Assembly: GCA_030524545.1 (NCBI GenBank)
Contig: JAUNGM010000002.1
Span: forward strand, 124,001-188,000
Reading direction: 5' to 3'
Length of the DNA stretch: 64,000 nt
Source of the DNA: Eubacteriales bacterium
GTDB taxonomy: Bacteria > Bacillota > Clostridia > Lachnospirales > Lachnospiraceae
In this document: piece by piece, positions 1 through 9,016 of the stretch
How the letters are laid out: every line of letters begins with the position of its first letter
Position numbering within the stretch: the first letter of the stretch is position 1
Notes under the pieces: model-generated
Databases searched by the model: none
What the model saw: only the letters and a program-made list of their open reading frames with translations
What the model was told of the DNA's origin: nothing
Position numbers and translations under genes: made by a program

Positions 1-1331
1 AAGAAAACGGTGCAGGAAAACGCATTTCAGATAAAGAAATCCGTAATGATGCTATGGCAGAAGCGATTGCAGCAACCATCACCTCGGTTGTAGGAAGTTC
101 GATCACAACAGTTGCCGGATTTATTGCACTCTGCTTTATGAGCTTTACCCTTGGCATGGATCTTGGCGTGGTCATGGCAAAAGGTGTTGTTTTCGGTGTC
201 ATTGCATGTGTCACCATCCTGCCGTCCATGATCCTGTTTTTTGATAAAGGAATCCAGAAGACACGTCACCGTCCGCTGCTCCCGAAGTTCACAAAACTTC
301 CGGCTTTTGTTTCAAAGCATTACGGAATCATCCTGATTCTGTTTGTGATTATCTGGGTACCGGCAATATACGGTAACCAGCATGCAGCAGTATATTATAA
401 TCTGGATGAAACACTTCCAAAGAATCTGGCAAGTATCATGGCAAACCAGAAGCTGAACGATACCTTTGAGATGAACTCCACGCATATGCTTCTGATAGAC
501 AGCCAGATGGAAGCAAAAAAGATTTCCGATATGACAGATGAGATCAAAGAAGTAGCGGGTGTCAAATCCGTGATCGGCCTGGATGCCATGATGGGAAGTG
601 AAATCCCAAGGGAATTGCTTCCGGAAAAAGTAACGGAGATGCTGGTAAACGAAAACTATGAGATGATGCTTGTAAGCAGCGAATATAAAGTGGCATCTGA
701 TGAGGTCAATGACCAGTGTGAGGCATTGAATAAGATTATCAAAAGCTACGATCCGAATGCCATGCTTGTAGGAGAAGCGCCGTGTACCAAGGATCTGATC
801 GAAATTACAGATCAGGATTTCAAGACCGTCAACTTTGTATCCATCGGTGTGATCCTTCTGATCATCCTGATCGTTTTCCGGTCTGTGAGTCTGCCGGTGA
901 TTCTGGTGCTGGTCATTGAATTTGCAATTTATATCAACATGGGAATTCCATACTTTACCAACACGGAAATCCCATTTATCGCATCTATTGTCATCGGTAC
1001 CATACAGCTTGGTTCCACTGTGGACTATGCCATCCTGATGACGACCCGCTATAAGCTGGAAAGACATAACGGAGCAGATAAAAAAGAGGCGGTCAGAATT
1101 GCCCACAGTACATCCATTCAGTCGATTGTGGTAAGCGCACTGAGCTTTTTTGCAGCTACCTTCGGAGTCGGCGTTTATTCGGATATAGATATGATCAGTT
1201 CTCTGTGTACTCTGATGGCAAGGGGAGCGCTGATCAGTATGGTAGTCGTATTGCTGGTATTGCCGGCCATGTATCTGCTTCTTGATAAAGTAATCTGTAC
1301 AACATCGATAGGATTCAAGTCTAAAAAATAA
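1..1331 (+). CDS. MMPL/RND-family transporter, C-terminal part (5' truncated by window edge)
   Basis: The frame is open from base 3 with no start, so the N-terminal half lies outside the window; about 442 residues are visible. Hydrophobic helices occur early (around TVAGFIALCFM and IACVTILPSMILFF), followed by a soluble loop of roughly 150 residues and a second bundle of helices ending in VVVLLVLPAMYLLL. This loop-plus-helix-bundle layout is that of the second half of MMPL/RND exporters, which move lipids, surface polymers or drugs using the proton gradient. The secreted repeat protein starts only a few bases downstream, so the two are almost certainly co-transcribed and probably work together at the cell surface. 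The substrate cannot be told from sequence. Confidence 0.85.
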   Translation, partial: ENGAGKRISDKEIRNDAMAEAIAATITSVVGSSITTVAGFIALCFMSFTLGMDLGVVMAKGVVFGVIACVTILPSMILFFDKGIQKTRHRPLLPKFTKLPAFVSKHYGIILILFVIIWVPAIYGNQHAAVYYNLDETLPKNLASIMANQKLNDTFEMNSTHMLLIDSQMEAKKISDMTDEIKEVAGVKSVIGLDAMMGSEIPRELLPEKVTEMLVNENYEMMLVSSEYKVASDEVNDQCEALNKIIKSYDPNAMLVGEAPCTKDLIEITDQDFKTVNFVSIGVILLIILIVFRSVSLPVILVLVIEFAIYINMGIPYFTNTEIPFIASIVIGTIQLGSTVDYAILMTTRYKLERHNGADKKEAVRIAHSTSIQSIVVSALSFFAATFGVGVYSDIDMISSLCTLMARGALISMVVVLLVLPAMYLLLDKVICTTSIGFKSKK

Positions 1332-1346
1332 ACGGAGGTTATGACA

Positions 1347-4300
1347 ATGAAAGGATTATATAAAGAAATGTATCGGAAACTGCTGACTGCTTCCCTGACA
1401 ATGAGCATGGTCTTAACTCCGGCTCTTAGTGTGGCGGCTGATACCGGAAGTACCGGTTCTGACAGCGAAGATAAAGAAACTGCGGAAGAATTCAGCGATA
1501 AAGCGGAAAAAGATGAAACCGTTTATATCTTTACAGATGCGTCAGGAAATCCCACCAAGACCATCGTAAATGAACATCTGAGCGGAGAAGGAAGCGGTGA
1601 GGTGGAGGATACCACAGCCCTGGAAGATATTAAAAATATTAAAGGTGATGAAACCTTCAGCGACGGCGGAGAGGATGAGATAACCTGGAACGCGGAGGGA
1701 GAAGATATCTACTACCAGGGAACTACAGATAAGGAATCGCCTGTAGATATCAATATCACCTATTATCTGGACGGAAAAAAGGTTTCACCGGAAGAAATCG
1801 CAGGGAAAAGCGGCGAGGTTACGGTTCGTTATGATTATGTGAACAAAGAAAAGAAAATGGCTAAAATCGGAAAAAAACAGCAGGAAATTTATGTTCCTTT
1901 TGCTGTAGTCAGTGCTATGCTGCTTGATAAAAATAAGGTTTCCAATGTAAGCGTAAGCTCCGGCAGGATCGTTGAGGAAGGGGATAAGATTATGGTTCTC
2001 GGCCTGGCAATGCCGGGACTTCAGGAAAGTATTTCTACGGTTGCAGAAGATATGGATCTGGACATTCCCGGTTATGTGGAAGTGACGATGGACGCTTCGG
2101 AATTTGGGGTGGACATGGCAATGTCTGTCATTACCAATAATCTTTTGTCAGAACTGAATATTGAGGATGACGGCAGCCTGGATGACCTGAAGGAGGATAT
2201 GGAAACTCTTAGCGAGAGCTCGGAAATGCTTGTAGACGGAACTGGAGAGCTGTTGGACGGTATTACGGAACTGGATGACAAACTGCCGGAGCTTGCGGAT
2301 GGTATTTCCGAACTGCTGGATGGTGTGAAGGAATATACTGACGGTGTGTCCAAGGTTAATGACGGAGCAGGGGAATTAAAAGACGGAACCTCCGCACTGG
2401 TTGACGGAGCCGAGGAGCTTTCAGATGGAGCATTGAGTGCCAAAAACGGGGCAGACCAGCTTGCTGCCGGATACAGCGGAAGTGCTGGAGCGGCACAGGG
2501 GGCCAAAAGTCTTGCAGATGGTGCCTGGACATTGGATTCCGGTGCAAGGAGCCTTGCGGCAGGTGTGACAACCGCGGTTGCCGGTGCGCAGAGTCTTGCA
2601 GACGGAAGTACAGAGCTTTCGCAGGGGGCAGGACAGGTGGATTCCGGTGCCGGACAGCTATATAACGGATTAAAAGAACTGAAAAAAGGAACAAAACAGT
2701 TGTCAGACGGAATTGATCAGATGGTTACAAAGGCAGCTCCGCTGGCATCCGGTGTGAAAAAACTGCAGGATGGGTCTTCTGCGCTCGCAGACGGAACCAC
2801 TCTTCTGGACAGTAAGATGCCGGAACTTCAGAAAGGGGCAGAAACATTGGCATCTGCCACAGCAAACCTGCCGGATTCTGCCAAAGCCCTTCAGGCGGGG
2901 GCAGGGCAGCTTCAAAGCGGGGTAAGTGCACTTCCGGACGCAGTCAGCCGGCTTCAGTCCGGAGCGGATGGTCTTTCTGAGAATGCGGCTCTTCTTACCA
3001 AATCGTCAGGTACCCTGAAAACAGGAGCTGATCAGCTTGCGCAGGGAGCAGCCAGTCTTCAGGATGGTTTTTCGGGAATGTCTTCCGGAATTGAGGGGAT
3101 TGCGGGAGGAGCTTCTTCTGTAGTGAATGCCTCCAACACGGCCGCAGATGCCGCTTCCGGCTTAAGCGGAGCCGCAGCTGATCTGAGCGGAGCGGCTGAC
3201 GGGCTGAACAGTGCGGCAGCAGATGTCAGCAGCAATGCAGATGGTCTTGCAGGCCAGGCAGGCACAGTTGCGGAGAAAGCAAATGCCCTTGCAGAAATTG
3301 GAGAAGATGCTGTTGAGGCAACTGCAGAAGCTACTATTACGGATTTGGGTGTAGATACTTCTGCTATCTCCGGTTTGTCCGTTGATCTTAGCGGACTTGG
3401 ACTGACAGAGGAACAAGCTGCAGAAATTCAGGAAAGGATTAGCGGTGCGGCAGCGTCAGCAGCATCTACGGTCAGCAGTAGTGTTTATGCTCATGCCGAA
3501 GCTAATATCACAGGTGTAGATATTTCCGCATTGACCAGTGCAGCAGCAGATGTGGCAGCGTCAGCAGCAGGACTTCAGGAAAGTGCTGCCGCTGTTTCCG
3601 GCAGTGCGTCTCAGATGCAGTCCGGTGCATCTCAGGTACAGTCCGGTGCATCCCAGGTGGAAAACGGTGCATCAGCGCTTTCCGGCGCGGTTTCTTCTAT
3701 AAAAACAGGGGCAGAGAATCTGGCATCAGCCGCAGGTCAGCTTGGAAACGGTGCGCAGTCAGCTGCAGAAGGGGTACAGAGTGTGATCACCGGTGCACAG
3801 CAGGTGTCCTCCGGAACATCCGCATATGCACAGGGTGCGGAATCGTATGCAGCGGGAGCCGCACAGTTTACAGAAGGGGCAAAAGAGCTGTCTGCTAAGG
3901 CTGCAGCAATCGCTCCTGGTGTGGATGCATTGAAATCCGGGCTGGATCAGCTTGCAAAGCAGGCTCCGCAGCTTACGGCAGGCATTTCCCAGTTGAAGGG
4001 GGGAATTAACCAGCTTGCCAAGAGTACACCTGCACTGAAAAACGGTGCAGCGAGCCTGAAAAAAGGAATCAATTCTCTGGGCGGCAGTGTTCCGACGCTT
4101 CTGAAGGGAATGACAGATTTGCAGTCCGGTATCAAATCTGCGGACGGCGGTACCGGAAAACTGGTAACAGGAGCTGAAGAGCTGAAAGCCGGTACATCCA
4201 GTCTTTATGACGGAAGCAGGACACTTTCTTCCGGTGCGGTTTCTCTCGCCCAGGGAGCTGCTCAGCTTCAGGGAGGGGTAGGCCTTATTACGTCAGGAAC

Positions 4301-4778
4301 AGGTGCCCTTGCGACAGGAGCAGGCCAATTATCCTCCGGCATTGGCCAGCTTGCGAATGGAACGCTGCAGCTGGATGCAGGTCTTACCGCATTATATGAA
4401 GGAACGGAAACGTTAAGCAGCGGTGCGGTGGAACTGGATAATGGAGTGAAGCAGTTAAAAGACGGTACCTCGGAGCTGGTTCAGAATTCTTCGAAGCTTG
4501 TAGATGGAGTACAGACACTTTCCGACGGTTCGGATGATCTGATTGATGGAGTAGGACAGTTAAAGGACGGTGCCAAAGAGCTGAATGACGGAATGAAAGA
4601 GTTTGATGAAGAAGGAATCCAGAAATTGTCCGACCTGTTTGACGGAGATATTCAGGATCTGATCGACTGTGTCAAGGCTATTCAGAAAGCAGACGGAGAT
4701 TACCGTTCCTTCGCAGGAATTTCCGATGATATGGACGGAAAAGTGAAATTTATCGTAAAAACAGATACAATTGGCTGA
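1347..4778 (+). CDS. Secreted giant heptad-repeat (xxxLxxG) protein paired with an MMPL exporter
   Basis: A protein of about 1143 residues. The N-terminus has a basic, hydrophobic signal peptide ending near LSVAA. It is followed by an acidic beta-type domain (about residues 35-270) and then about 800 residues of tandem heptads of the form L-x-x-G-x-x-x (LADG, LSDG, LQSG, LKDG). The middle section (about 570-780) is unusually rich in Ala and Ser and breaks the pattern. No C-terminal membrane helix is visible, so the protein appears released or held by its partners. xxxLxxG heptads are known from YhgE/Pip-like proteins and from proteins encoded beside MMPL transporters. I chose ATG 1347 because the GGAGG at 1334-1338 is 8 bases from it but only 2 bases from ATG 1341. 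Exact function unknown. Confidence 0.75.
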   Translation: MKGLYKEMYRKLLTASLTMSMVLTPALSVAADTGSTGSDSEDKETAEEFSDKAEKDETVYIFTDASGNPTKTIVNEHLSGEGSGEVEDTTALEDIKNIKGDETFSDGGEDEITWNAEGEDIYYQGTTDKESPVDINITYYLDGKKVSPEEIAGKSGEVTVRYDYVNKEKKMAKIGKKQQEIYVPFAVVSAMLLDKNKVSNVSVSSGRIVEEGDKIMVLGLAMPGLQESISTVAEDMDLDIPGYVEVTMDASEFGVDMAMSVITNNLLSELNIEDDGSLDDLKEDMETLSESSEMLVDGTGELLDGITELDDKLPELADGISELLDGVKEYTDGVSKVNDGAGELKDGTSALVDGAEELSDGALSAKNGADQLAAGYSGSAGAAQGAKSLADGAWTLDSGARSLAAGVTTAVAGAQSLADGSTELSQGAGQVDSGAGQLYNGLKELKKGTKQLSDGIDQMVTKAAPLASGVKKLQDGSSALADGTTLLDSKMPELQKGAETLASATANLPDSAKALQAGAGQLQSGVSALPDAVSRLQSGADGLSENAALLTKSSGTLKTGADQLAQGAASLQDGFSGMSSGIEGIAGGASSVVNASNTAADAASGLSGAAADLSGAADGLNSAAADVSSNADGLAGQAGTVAEKANALAEIGEDAVEATAEATITDLGVDTSAISGLSVDLSGLGLTEEQAAEIQERISGAAASAASTVSSSVYAHAEANITGVDISALTSAAADVAASAAGLQESAAAVSGSASQMQSGASQVQSGASQVENGASALSGAVSSIKTGAENLASAAGQLGNGAQSAAEGVQSVITGAQQVSSGTSAYAQGAESYAAGAAQFTEGAKELSAKAAAIAPGVDALKSGLDQLAKQAPQLTAGISQLKGGINQLAKSTPALKNGAASLKKGINSLGGSVPTLLKGMTDLQSGIKSADGGTGKLVTGAEELKAGTSSLYDGSRTLSSGAVSLAQGAAQLQGGVGLITSGTGALATGAGQLSSGIGQLANGTLQLDAGLTALYEGTETLSSGAVELDNGVKQLKDGTSELVQNSSKLVDGVQTLSDGSDDLIDGVGQLKDGAKELNDGMKEFDEEGIQKLSDLFDGDIQDLIDCVKAIQKADGDYRSFAGISDDMDGKVKFIVKTDTIG

Positions 4779-4788
4779 ACCTGAACAC

Positions 4789-4817
4789 TTGCACATCCAA
4801 AACGACCATGCTATAAT
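4789..4817 (+). promoter_or_regulatory. SigA-type promoter for the ftsW/spoVE-like gene
   Basis: TTGCAC (4789-4794) and TATAAT (4812-4817) are separated by 17 bases. The site lies just after the stop of the heptad-repeat gene, so the flippase gene has its own transcript. Confidence 0.75.
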
Positions 4818-4867
4818 GTGAACACTTAATGAATGCAAGTAACAATATTTTAAAGTCGGGTGATGCA

Positions 4868-6064
4868 ATGGAAAAGTCGAAGCAGTCTATATCTGCAATT
4901 ATGGGAAGAGTGACTGCAGGGAAAAAGAGAAAAACAGATTATTATGATTACAGTCTTGTGGCAGTAATCATTCTTCTGACATGCTTTGGGTTGATTATGC
5001 TTTACAGTACCAGCGCTTATATGGCGGAATTGGATTACAATGATGATATGTACTATTTTAAAAAGCAGGCAGGCATCAGTCTGATATGTCTCCTGGCGGC
5101 ACTGTTTATTTCAAAAATAGACTATCATATATTGAGCTTTTTTACCACGATCCTGTACGGTGTTGCGATTCTTCTGATGCTTCTGGTAAAAACACCTCTC
5201 GGGCATACGGCCAATGGTGCCCGGAGGTGGCTGAAAATCGGCGGGATTCAGTTTCAGCCGGCAGAGGTTGCAAAGATTGCTGTGATCGTATGCCTGTCTT
5301 ACATGATCGTAAAGATGGGCAAGCAGGTTCGTACATTAAAGGCATGTATGGTTCTGGCGGGAATGGGCGGCCTTCTTGGGCTCATTGCCTATGTGGCAAC
5401 GGATAACTTAAGTACGGCAATCATTATCTGCGGCATTACTGCCGGATTGATATTTATTGCCCATCCGGAAACCAGGCCCTTTGTGATACTGGCAGCCGTG
5501 GGGGCGGTTCTGGTCATCGGATTCGTTGTGTTTCTGACCTCCACCATGGAAACCAGTTCCAGCTTCCGTATCAGACGAGTCCTGGTATGGCTGCATCCGG
5601 AGGATTATGCGTCCGGAGACGGATACCAGACGCTGCAGGCATTGTATGCTATCGGCTCCGGCGGCTTTCTGGGAAGAGGGCTGGGAAACAGCATCCAGAA
5701 GCTGGGAAATGTTCCGGAGGCACAGAATGACATGATCTTCTCTATTGTCTGTGAAGAACTGGGAATCCTTGGAGGCCTCATTGTTTTGCTTTTGTTTGCA
5801 TATCTGCTGTACAGATTGTTTTTTATTGCACAGAATGCACCGGATATGTTTGGATCTCTGATGGTCAGCGGAATTTTTGTCCATATTGCCCTGCAGGTGA
5901 TCTTTAACATTGCCGTTGTTTTGAATCTGATGCCGAATACCGGTGTTACGCTGCCGTTTATCAGTTATGGCGGTACCTCTATTTTGTTCCTGATGTCGGA
6001 GATGGGGCTGGCCTTAAGTGTCTCCCGTCAGATAAAATTCCAGGAATCGGAACTTTTATTGTAG
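4868..6064 (+). CDS. FtsW/RodA/SpoVE-family peptidoglycan glycosyltransferase
   Basis: A polytopic membrane protein of about 398 residues with a basic cytoplasmic N-terminus and about ten hydrophobic segments. SEDS-family signatures are present: a GYQTLQALYAIGSGGFLGRG stretch, PEAQNDMIF, and the C-terminal PFISYGGTS motif. SEDS proteins polymerise lipid II glycan strands together with a partner class B PBP. The gene is preceded by its own promoter and stands alone, outside a division cluster. Whether it is the division (FtsW), elongation (RodA) or spore cortex (SpoVE) paralogue cannot be decided here. ATG 4868 is preferred over the upstream ATG 4829 because GGGTG (4858-4862) precedes it at suitable spacing. 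Confidence 0.88.
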   Translation: MEKSKQSISAIMGRVTAGKKRKTDYYDYSLVAVIILLTCFGLIMLYSTSAYMAELDYNDDMYYFKKQAGISLICLLAALFISKIDYHILSFFTTILYGVAILLMLLVKTPLGHTANGARRWLKIGGIQFQPAEVAKIAVIVCLSYMIVKMGKQVRTLKACMVLAGMGGLLGLIAYVATDNLSTAIIICGITAGLIFIAHPETRPFVILAAVGAVLVIGFVVFLTSTMETSSSFRIRRVLVWLHPEDYASGDGYQTLQALYAIGSGGFLGRGLGNSIQKLGNVPEAQNDMIFSIVCEELGILGGLIVLLLFAYLLYRLFFIAQNAPDMFGSLMVSGIFVHIALQVIFNIAVVLNLMPNTGVTLPFISYGGTSILFLMSEMGLALSVSRQIKFQESELLL

Positions 6065-6092
6065 AGGAACTGTGAAATAATGGAAAATACTA

Positions 6093-6121
6093 TTGACAAA
6101 TAGCATCGCAGCATATATACT
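6093..6121 (+). promoter_or_regulatory. SigA-type promoter for acpP
   Basis: Consensus TTGACA (6093-6098) and TATACT (6116-6121) with a 17-base spacer, about 50 bases upstream of the acyl carrier protein start. No FapR-like operator was recognised. Confidence 0.8.
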
Positions 6122-6169
6122 TTGGGCATCAAAATTATCACAGGATATTTGATAAAGGAGAGAAAAGCA

Positions 6170-6403
6170 ATGTTAGAGAAAATGAAAGAGATTATTTCAG
6201 AGCAGTTAAATTTGGATACAGCGGATATTACTCCGGAGACATCCTTCAAGGATGACCTTGGTGCGGATTCCCTTGATCTTTTCGAACTGGTCATGGCTCT
6301 GGAAGAAGAGTACAATCTGGAGATCCCAACGGAAGAATTAACAGATATGGAAACGATTGGAGATGTTATGGAATATCTCAAAGGCAAAGGCGTAGAAGCA
6401 TAA
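6170..6403 (+). CDS. acpP: Acyl carrier protein
   Basis: A 77-residue acidic protein carrying the GADSLDL motif. Ser34 is the expected attachment point for the 4'-phosphopantetheine arm on which fatty acid intermediates are carried. Length and helix pattern are typical of AcpP. The start is ATG 6170, eight bases after AAAGGAG (6154-6160). The gene has its own promoter and a strong terminator, so it is monocistronic and separate from other fab genes. An Sfp-type phosphopantetheinyl transferase that could activate carrier proteins is encoded 4.4 kb downstream, although AcpS is the usual partner of primary-metabolism ACP. Confidence 0.95.
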   Translation: MLEKMKEIISEQLNLDTADITPETSFKDDLGADSLDLFELVMALEEEYNLEIPTEELTDMETIGDVMEYLKGKGVEA

Positions 6404-6419
6404 TAGAGCGAAAATAATC

Positions 6420-6455
6420 CTCCCTGCGGCAGAAGTGCTGTGGGGAGATTTTTTT
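6420..6455 (+). terminator. Rho-independent terminator of acpP
   Basis: A 12-bp stem (6420-6431 with 6436-6447, including G-T wobbles) with loop GAAG, followed by seven T. The T-run also forms the left edge of the palindromic repeat that follows. Confidence 0.85.
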
Positions 6456-6495
6456 ATGATATAGGAAAGTTCTCACTTTCCTATATCATAAAAAA
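6450..6495. repeat. Perfect 46-bp palindrome, copy 1 of a repeated element
   Basis: A perfect inverted repeat of 21 bp (6450-6470 and 6475-6495) around the loop TCTC. The core begins ATGATATAGGAAAGT. The 34-base core 6456-6489 recurs base for base at 28054-28087, again directly after the T-tract of a terminator. It may act as a second, bidirectional terminator or be an extragenic palindromic repeat. Confidence 0.85.
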
Positions 6496-6661
6496 GCACT
6501 TCGTGCAATGATGCGCACTCGCACGAGAGGAAAATATTGCTTTGCAATCGTGCTCGGCGCGGCAAAAATGTGCTTCTTTGGAAGAAATGGAAACCGCGAG
6601 GATGTGTGAAGCACATTGTTGTTCTGTCCGTTTTTCAGTTGAAAAGGCTGGTTATCTGGGT
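6496..6661. other. Non-coding stretch with small palindromes before the sirtuin-like gene
   Basis: Together with the terminator and palindrome this makes a gap of more than 300 bases between acpP and the sirtuin-like gene. It holds short self-complementary motifs: GCACTTCGTGC (6496-6506) and ATTGCTTTGCAAT (about 6536-6548), with further GTGC/GCAC pairs around 6510-6575. No convincing coding sequence was seen. The sirtuin promoter lies at its end. Confidence 0.5.
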
Positions 6662-6667
6662 TATAAT
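6639..6667 (+). promoter_or_regulatory. SigA-type promoter for the sirtuin-like gene
   Basis: TTGAAA (6639-6644), a 17-base spacer and TATAAT (6662-6667), about 75 bases upstream of the start codon. Confidence 0.7.
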
Positions 6668-6740
6668 GGAAAAAAAGTAAATATTCAGAAAAGTATTCTT
6701 TATAAGAACTTTTTTGAAACATTGGGATGGAGGCGATCCT

Positions 6741-7481
6741 ATGGAAGGGTATATGGAAAAGATTCAGTGGCTGAAAAAAATCATTGATAAGAGCCGATAC
6801 ATGGTTGGTTTGATGGGAGTCCGGGTCAGCTCCCAGTGCGGCTGCACGAACTACAGAGATGAAGAAGATTCCTATGACATTGAGGCAAAGTACGGATATT
6901 CGCCGGATGAGATCTTCAGTGCATCTTTTTATAATGTTAGACCTGCCCAGTTTTACGAATTTTATAAAAATGACATGATCAGCAACCTCGGAGAGGTAGG
7001 GGAAGGGCTGAAGACCCTTAAGACTCTGGAAGACCAGGGCAAGCTGAAATGCATCATTACCAGAGATATCTTCTCCCTGCCTAAGAGGGCGGGCTGCCAA
7101 AATGTCTATGAGCTTCATGGAAGTGTCTTTCGCAACAACTGTCCCCATTGCGGCAGAAGCTATTCTGTGGAATATATGCAGCAGTCAAAGGGTGTCCCCA
7201 AATGCGAAAAATGCGGAACTATGATCCGGCCGGGAGTTTCCCTTGTGGGCGAAATGGTAGATAATGCAATTCTTACAAAAGCAGCGACAGAGGTTCAGAA
7301 AGCGGATACGCTCCTTGTCATGGGCTGCAGCCTGAAAGCTTCCCTGACCAATACTTTTCTGGGGGATTTTCACGGAGACAGACTGATTCTCCTGAATGAG
7401 GAAGAGCACTTTGCGGACAATAAAGCAGATTTGGTAATCTACGGAAAACCTATGGACATTCTGAAAGACATAGTGCTATAA
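6741..7481 (+). CDS. Degenerate Sir2-family (sirtuin-like) protein
   Basis: A 246-residue protein with the overall sirtuin layout. The zinc-site cysteines are kept (CPHC at 134-137, CEKC at 155-158), as are the catalytic-type histidine in ELHGS (His126) and the late RPGVSLVGE segment. NAD-binding motifs are strongly changed. The usual GAGxSxxSGIPDFR is GVRVSSQCGCTNYR (26-39), and the usual TQNIDGLH is TRDIFSLP (about 107-114). Classical sirtuins remove acyl groups from lysine using NAD+. These substitutions make ordinary deacetylation doubtful; ADP-ribosyl transfer, NAD sensing or loss of activity are alternatives. ATG 6741 follows GGAGG (6729-6733) at seven bases; the upstream ATG 6714 has no such site. 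Confidence 0.75.
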   Translation: MEGYMEKIQWLKKIIDKSRYMVGLMGVRVSSQCGCTNYRDEEDSYDIEAKYGYSPDEIFSASFYNVRPAQFYEFYKNDMISNLGEVGEGLKTLKTLEDQGKLKCIITRDIFSLPKRAGCQNVYELHGSVFRNNCPHCGRSYSVEYMQQSKGVPKCEKCGTMIRPGVSLVGEMVDNAILTKAATEVQKADTLLVMGCSLKASLTNTFLGDFHGDRLILLNEEEHFADNKADLVIYGKPMDILKDIVL

Positions 7482-7482
7482 T
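7453..7482 (+). promoter_or_regulatory. Extended -10 promoter for gltX
   Basis: TGGACA (7453-7458), an 18-base spacer and TATAAT (7477-7482) preceded by TGC, an extended -10. The -10 overlaps the stop codon of the sirtuin-like gene. An inverted repeat GTAACTGT/ACAGTTAC (7493-7500 and 7512-7519) lies in the short leader. No T-box was seen. Confidence 0.6.
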
Positions 7483-7550
7483 AAGCCGAAAAGTAACTGT
7501 GCGCAAACTGAACAGTTACGCCGAAAAAGAGAAACAGGAGAATGAAAGAC

Positions 7551-9008
7551 ATGAGCAAACTTAGAACGAGATTCGCACCAAGCCCTACAGGAAGAATGCA
7601 TGTGGGCAACCTGAGGACTGCGTTATATGCATATCTGATTACAAAACATGAGGGCGGCGATTTTATCCTGCGTATTGAGGATACGGATCAGGAGCGTTAT
7701 ATGGAAGGTGCTGTTGATATCATCTACCGTACTATGGAGAAGACCGGACTGATCCATGACGAAGGTCCGGACAAGGACGGAGGCGTAGGCCCGTATGTAC
7801 AGAGCGAGCGTCAGGCATCCGGCCTTTATCTGGAATATGCCAGGAAGCTGATCGAACAGGGAGATGCTTATTACTGCTTCTGTAAGCAGGAGGAGCTGGA
7901 GTCCATGAAGCGTGTGGTTGCAGGCAAGGAGATTTCCATTTATGATAAACGCTGCCTGCATCTGCCTAAGGAAGAGGTAGAGAAACGCCTGGCAGCCGGA
8001 GAACCTCATGTGATCCGTTTTAATATGCCGACAGAGGGCACGACCACGTTTCACGATGTGATCTATGGAGATATCACGGTCAATAATGAGGAACTGGAAG
8101 ATCTGATCCTGATCAAATCTGACGGATATCCTACCTATAACTTTGCAAATGTCATTGATGATCATTTGATGGGAATCACCCATGTGGTCAGAGGAAATGA
8201 GTATCTTTCCTCCGCACCGAAGTATAACCGTATTTATGAAGCGTTCGGATGGGAAATCCCAACGTATGTACACTGCCCGCTGATCACCAACGAAGAGCAC
8301 CAGAAGCTTTCCAAGCGTTCCGGACATTCTTCCTATGAGGATCTTGTAGAGCAGGGATTTTTGACAGAAGCGATTGTTAACTTTGTGGCATTGCTTGGAT
8401 GGAGCCCGCAGGAGAACCGTGAGATCTTCAGCCTGGAAGAGCTGGTGGAGGTATTTGATTACCATCATATGAGTAAGTCCCCGGCCGTCTTTGACATTAC
8501 CAAGCTTCGCTGGATGAACGGTGAATATATCAAAAAAATGGATCCGGACGCTTTCTATGAAAAAGCGCTGCCATACATGAAACAGGTTCTGAAAAAAGAG
8601 TACGATTTCAAGAAGATCGCAGCTATGGTGCAGACCAGAATTGAAGTATTCCCGGATATCCCCGGCCTGATTGATTTCTTTGAAGAAGTACCGGAATACG
8701 ACGCAGAGATGTACAAGCACAAAAAGATGAAAACAACGCAGGAGAGTGCTCTGGCAGTCCTTCAGGAGGTACTTCCGGTTCTGGAAGCGCAGGAGGACTA
8801 TACCAACGACCCTCTGTATGCTGCCCTAAGTGAATTTGTAAAAGAAAAAGGATATAAGAACGGATATGTCATGTGGCCGATTCGTACGGCTGTATCCGGT
8901 AAGCAGATGACCCCTGCCGGTGCAACGGAGATCATGGAGATCATCGGCAAAGACGAATCCATCCGCCGCATCAAAGCCGCAATCGAAAAATTACAGAATC
9001 AGGCATAA
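7551..9008 (+). CDS. gltX: Glutamyl-tRNA synthetase
   Basis: A 485-residue class I aminoacyl-tRNA synthetase that charges tRNA-Glu with glutamate in the cytoplasm. The HIGH-type motif is HVGN (17-20), following [10 protein letters not shown]. The KMSKS-type motif is KLSKR (about 252-256). The length is typical of bacterial GltX. In Clostridia the enzyme is often non-discriminating and also feeds tRNA-Gln through GatCAB, but this cannot be read from the sequence. ATG 7551 is preferred to ATG 7542 because AGGAG (7536-7540) is only one base from the latter. The helicase gene follows after eight bases, suggesting co-transcription. Confidence 0.97.
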   Translation: MSKLRTRFAPSPTGRMHVGNLRTALYAYLITKHEGGDFILRIEDTDQERYMEGAVDIIYRTMEKTGLIHDEGPDKDGGVGPYVQSERQASGLYLEYARKLIEQGDAYYCFCKQEELESMKRVVAGKEISIYDKRCLHLPKEEVEKRLAAGEPHVIRFNMPTEGTTTFHDVIYGDITVNNEELEDLILIKSDGYPTYNFANVIDDHLMGITHVVRGNEYLSSAPKYNRIYEAFGWEIPTYVHCPLITNEEHQKLSKRSGHSSYEDLVEQGFLTEAIVNFVALLGWSPQENREIFSLEELVEVFDYHHMSKSPAVFDITKLRWMNGEYIKKMDPDAFYEKALPYMKQVLKKEYDFKKIAAMVQTRIEVFPDIPGLIDFFEEVPEYDAEMYKHKKMKTTQESALAVLQEVLPVLEAQEDYTNDPLYAALSEFVKEKGYKNGYVMWPIRTAVSGKQMTPAGATEIMEIIGKDESIRRIKAAIEKLQNQA

Positions 9009-9016
9009 GTAAGCGA

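Noticed and set aside
312-1106. Long open frame of 264 codons on the - strand inside the MMPL gene
   Set aside because: It is antisense to a clearly conserved membrane protein, has His/Cys/Phe-rich composition typical of shadow frames and lacks a ribosome binding site.
3560-3720. DNA repeats in the heptad-repeat gene as a possible CRISPR or tandem array
   Set aside because: They are imperfect codon-level repeats of the protein heptads, in frame throughout.
6542-6787. 81-codon + strand frame before the sirtuin-like gene
   Set aside because: It spans the sirtuin promoter and start, has no binding site and reads like translated hairpin DNA.
7482-7550. T-box or other riboswitch before gltX
   Set aside because: Only 69 bases are available and no T-box sequence is present; just a simple inverted repeat.
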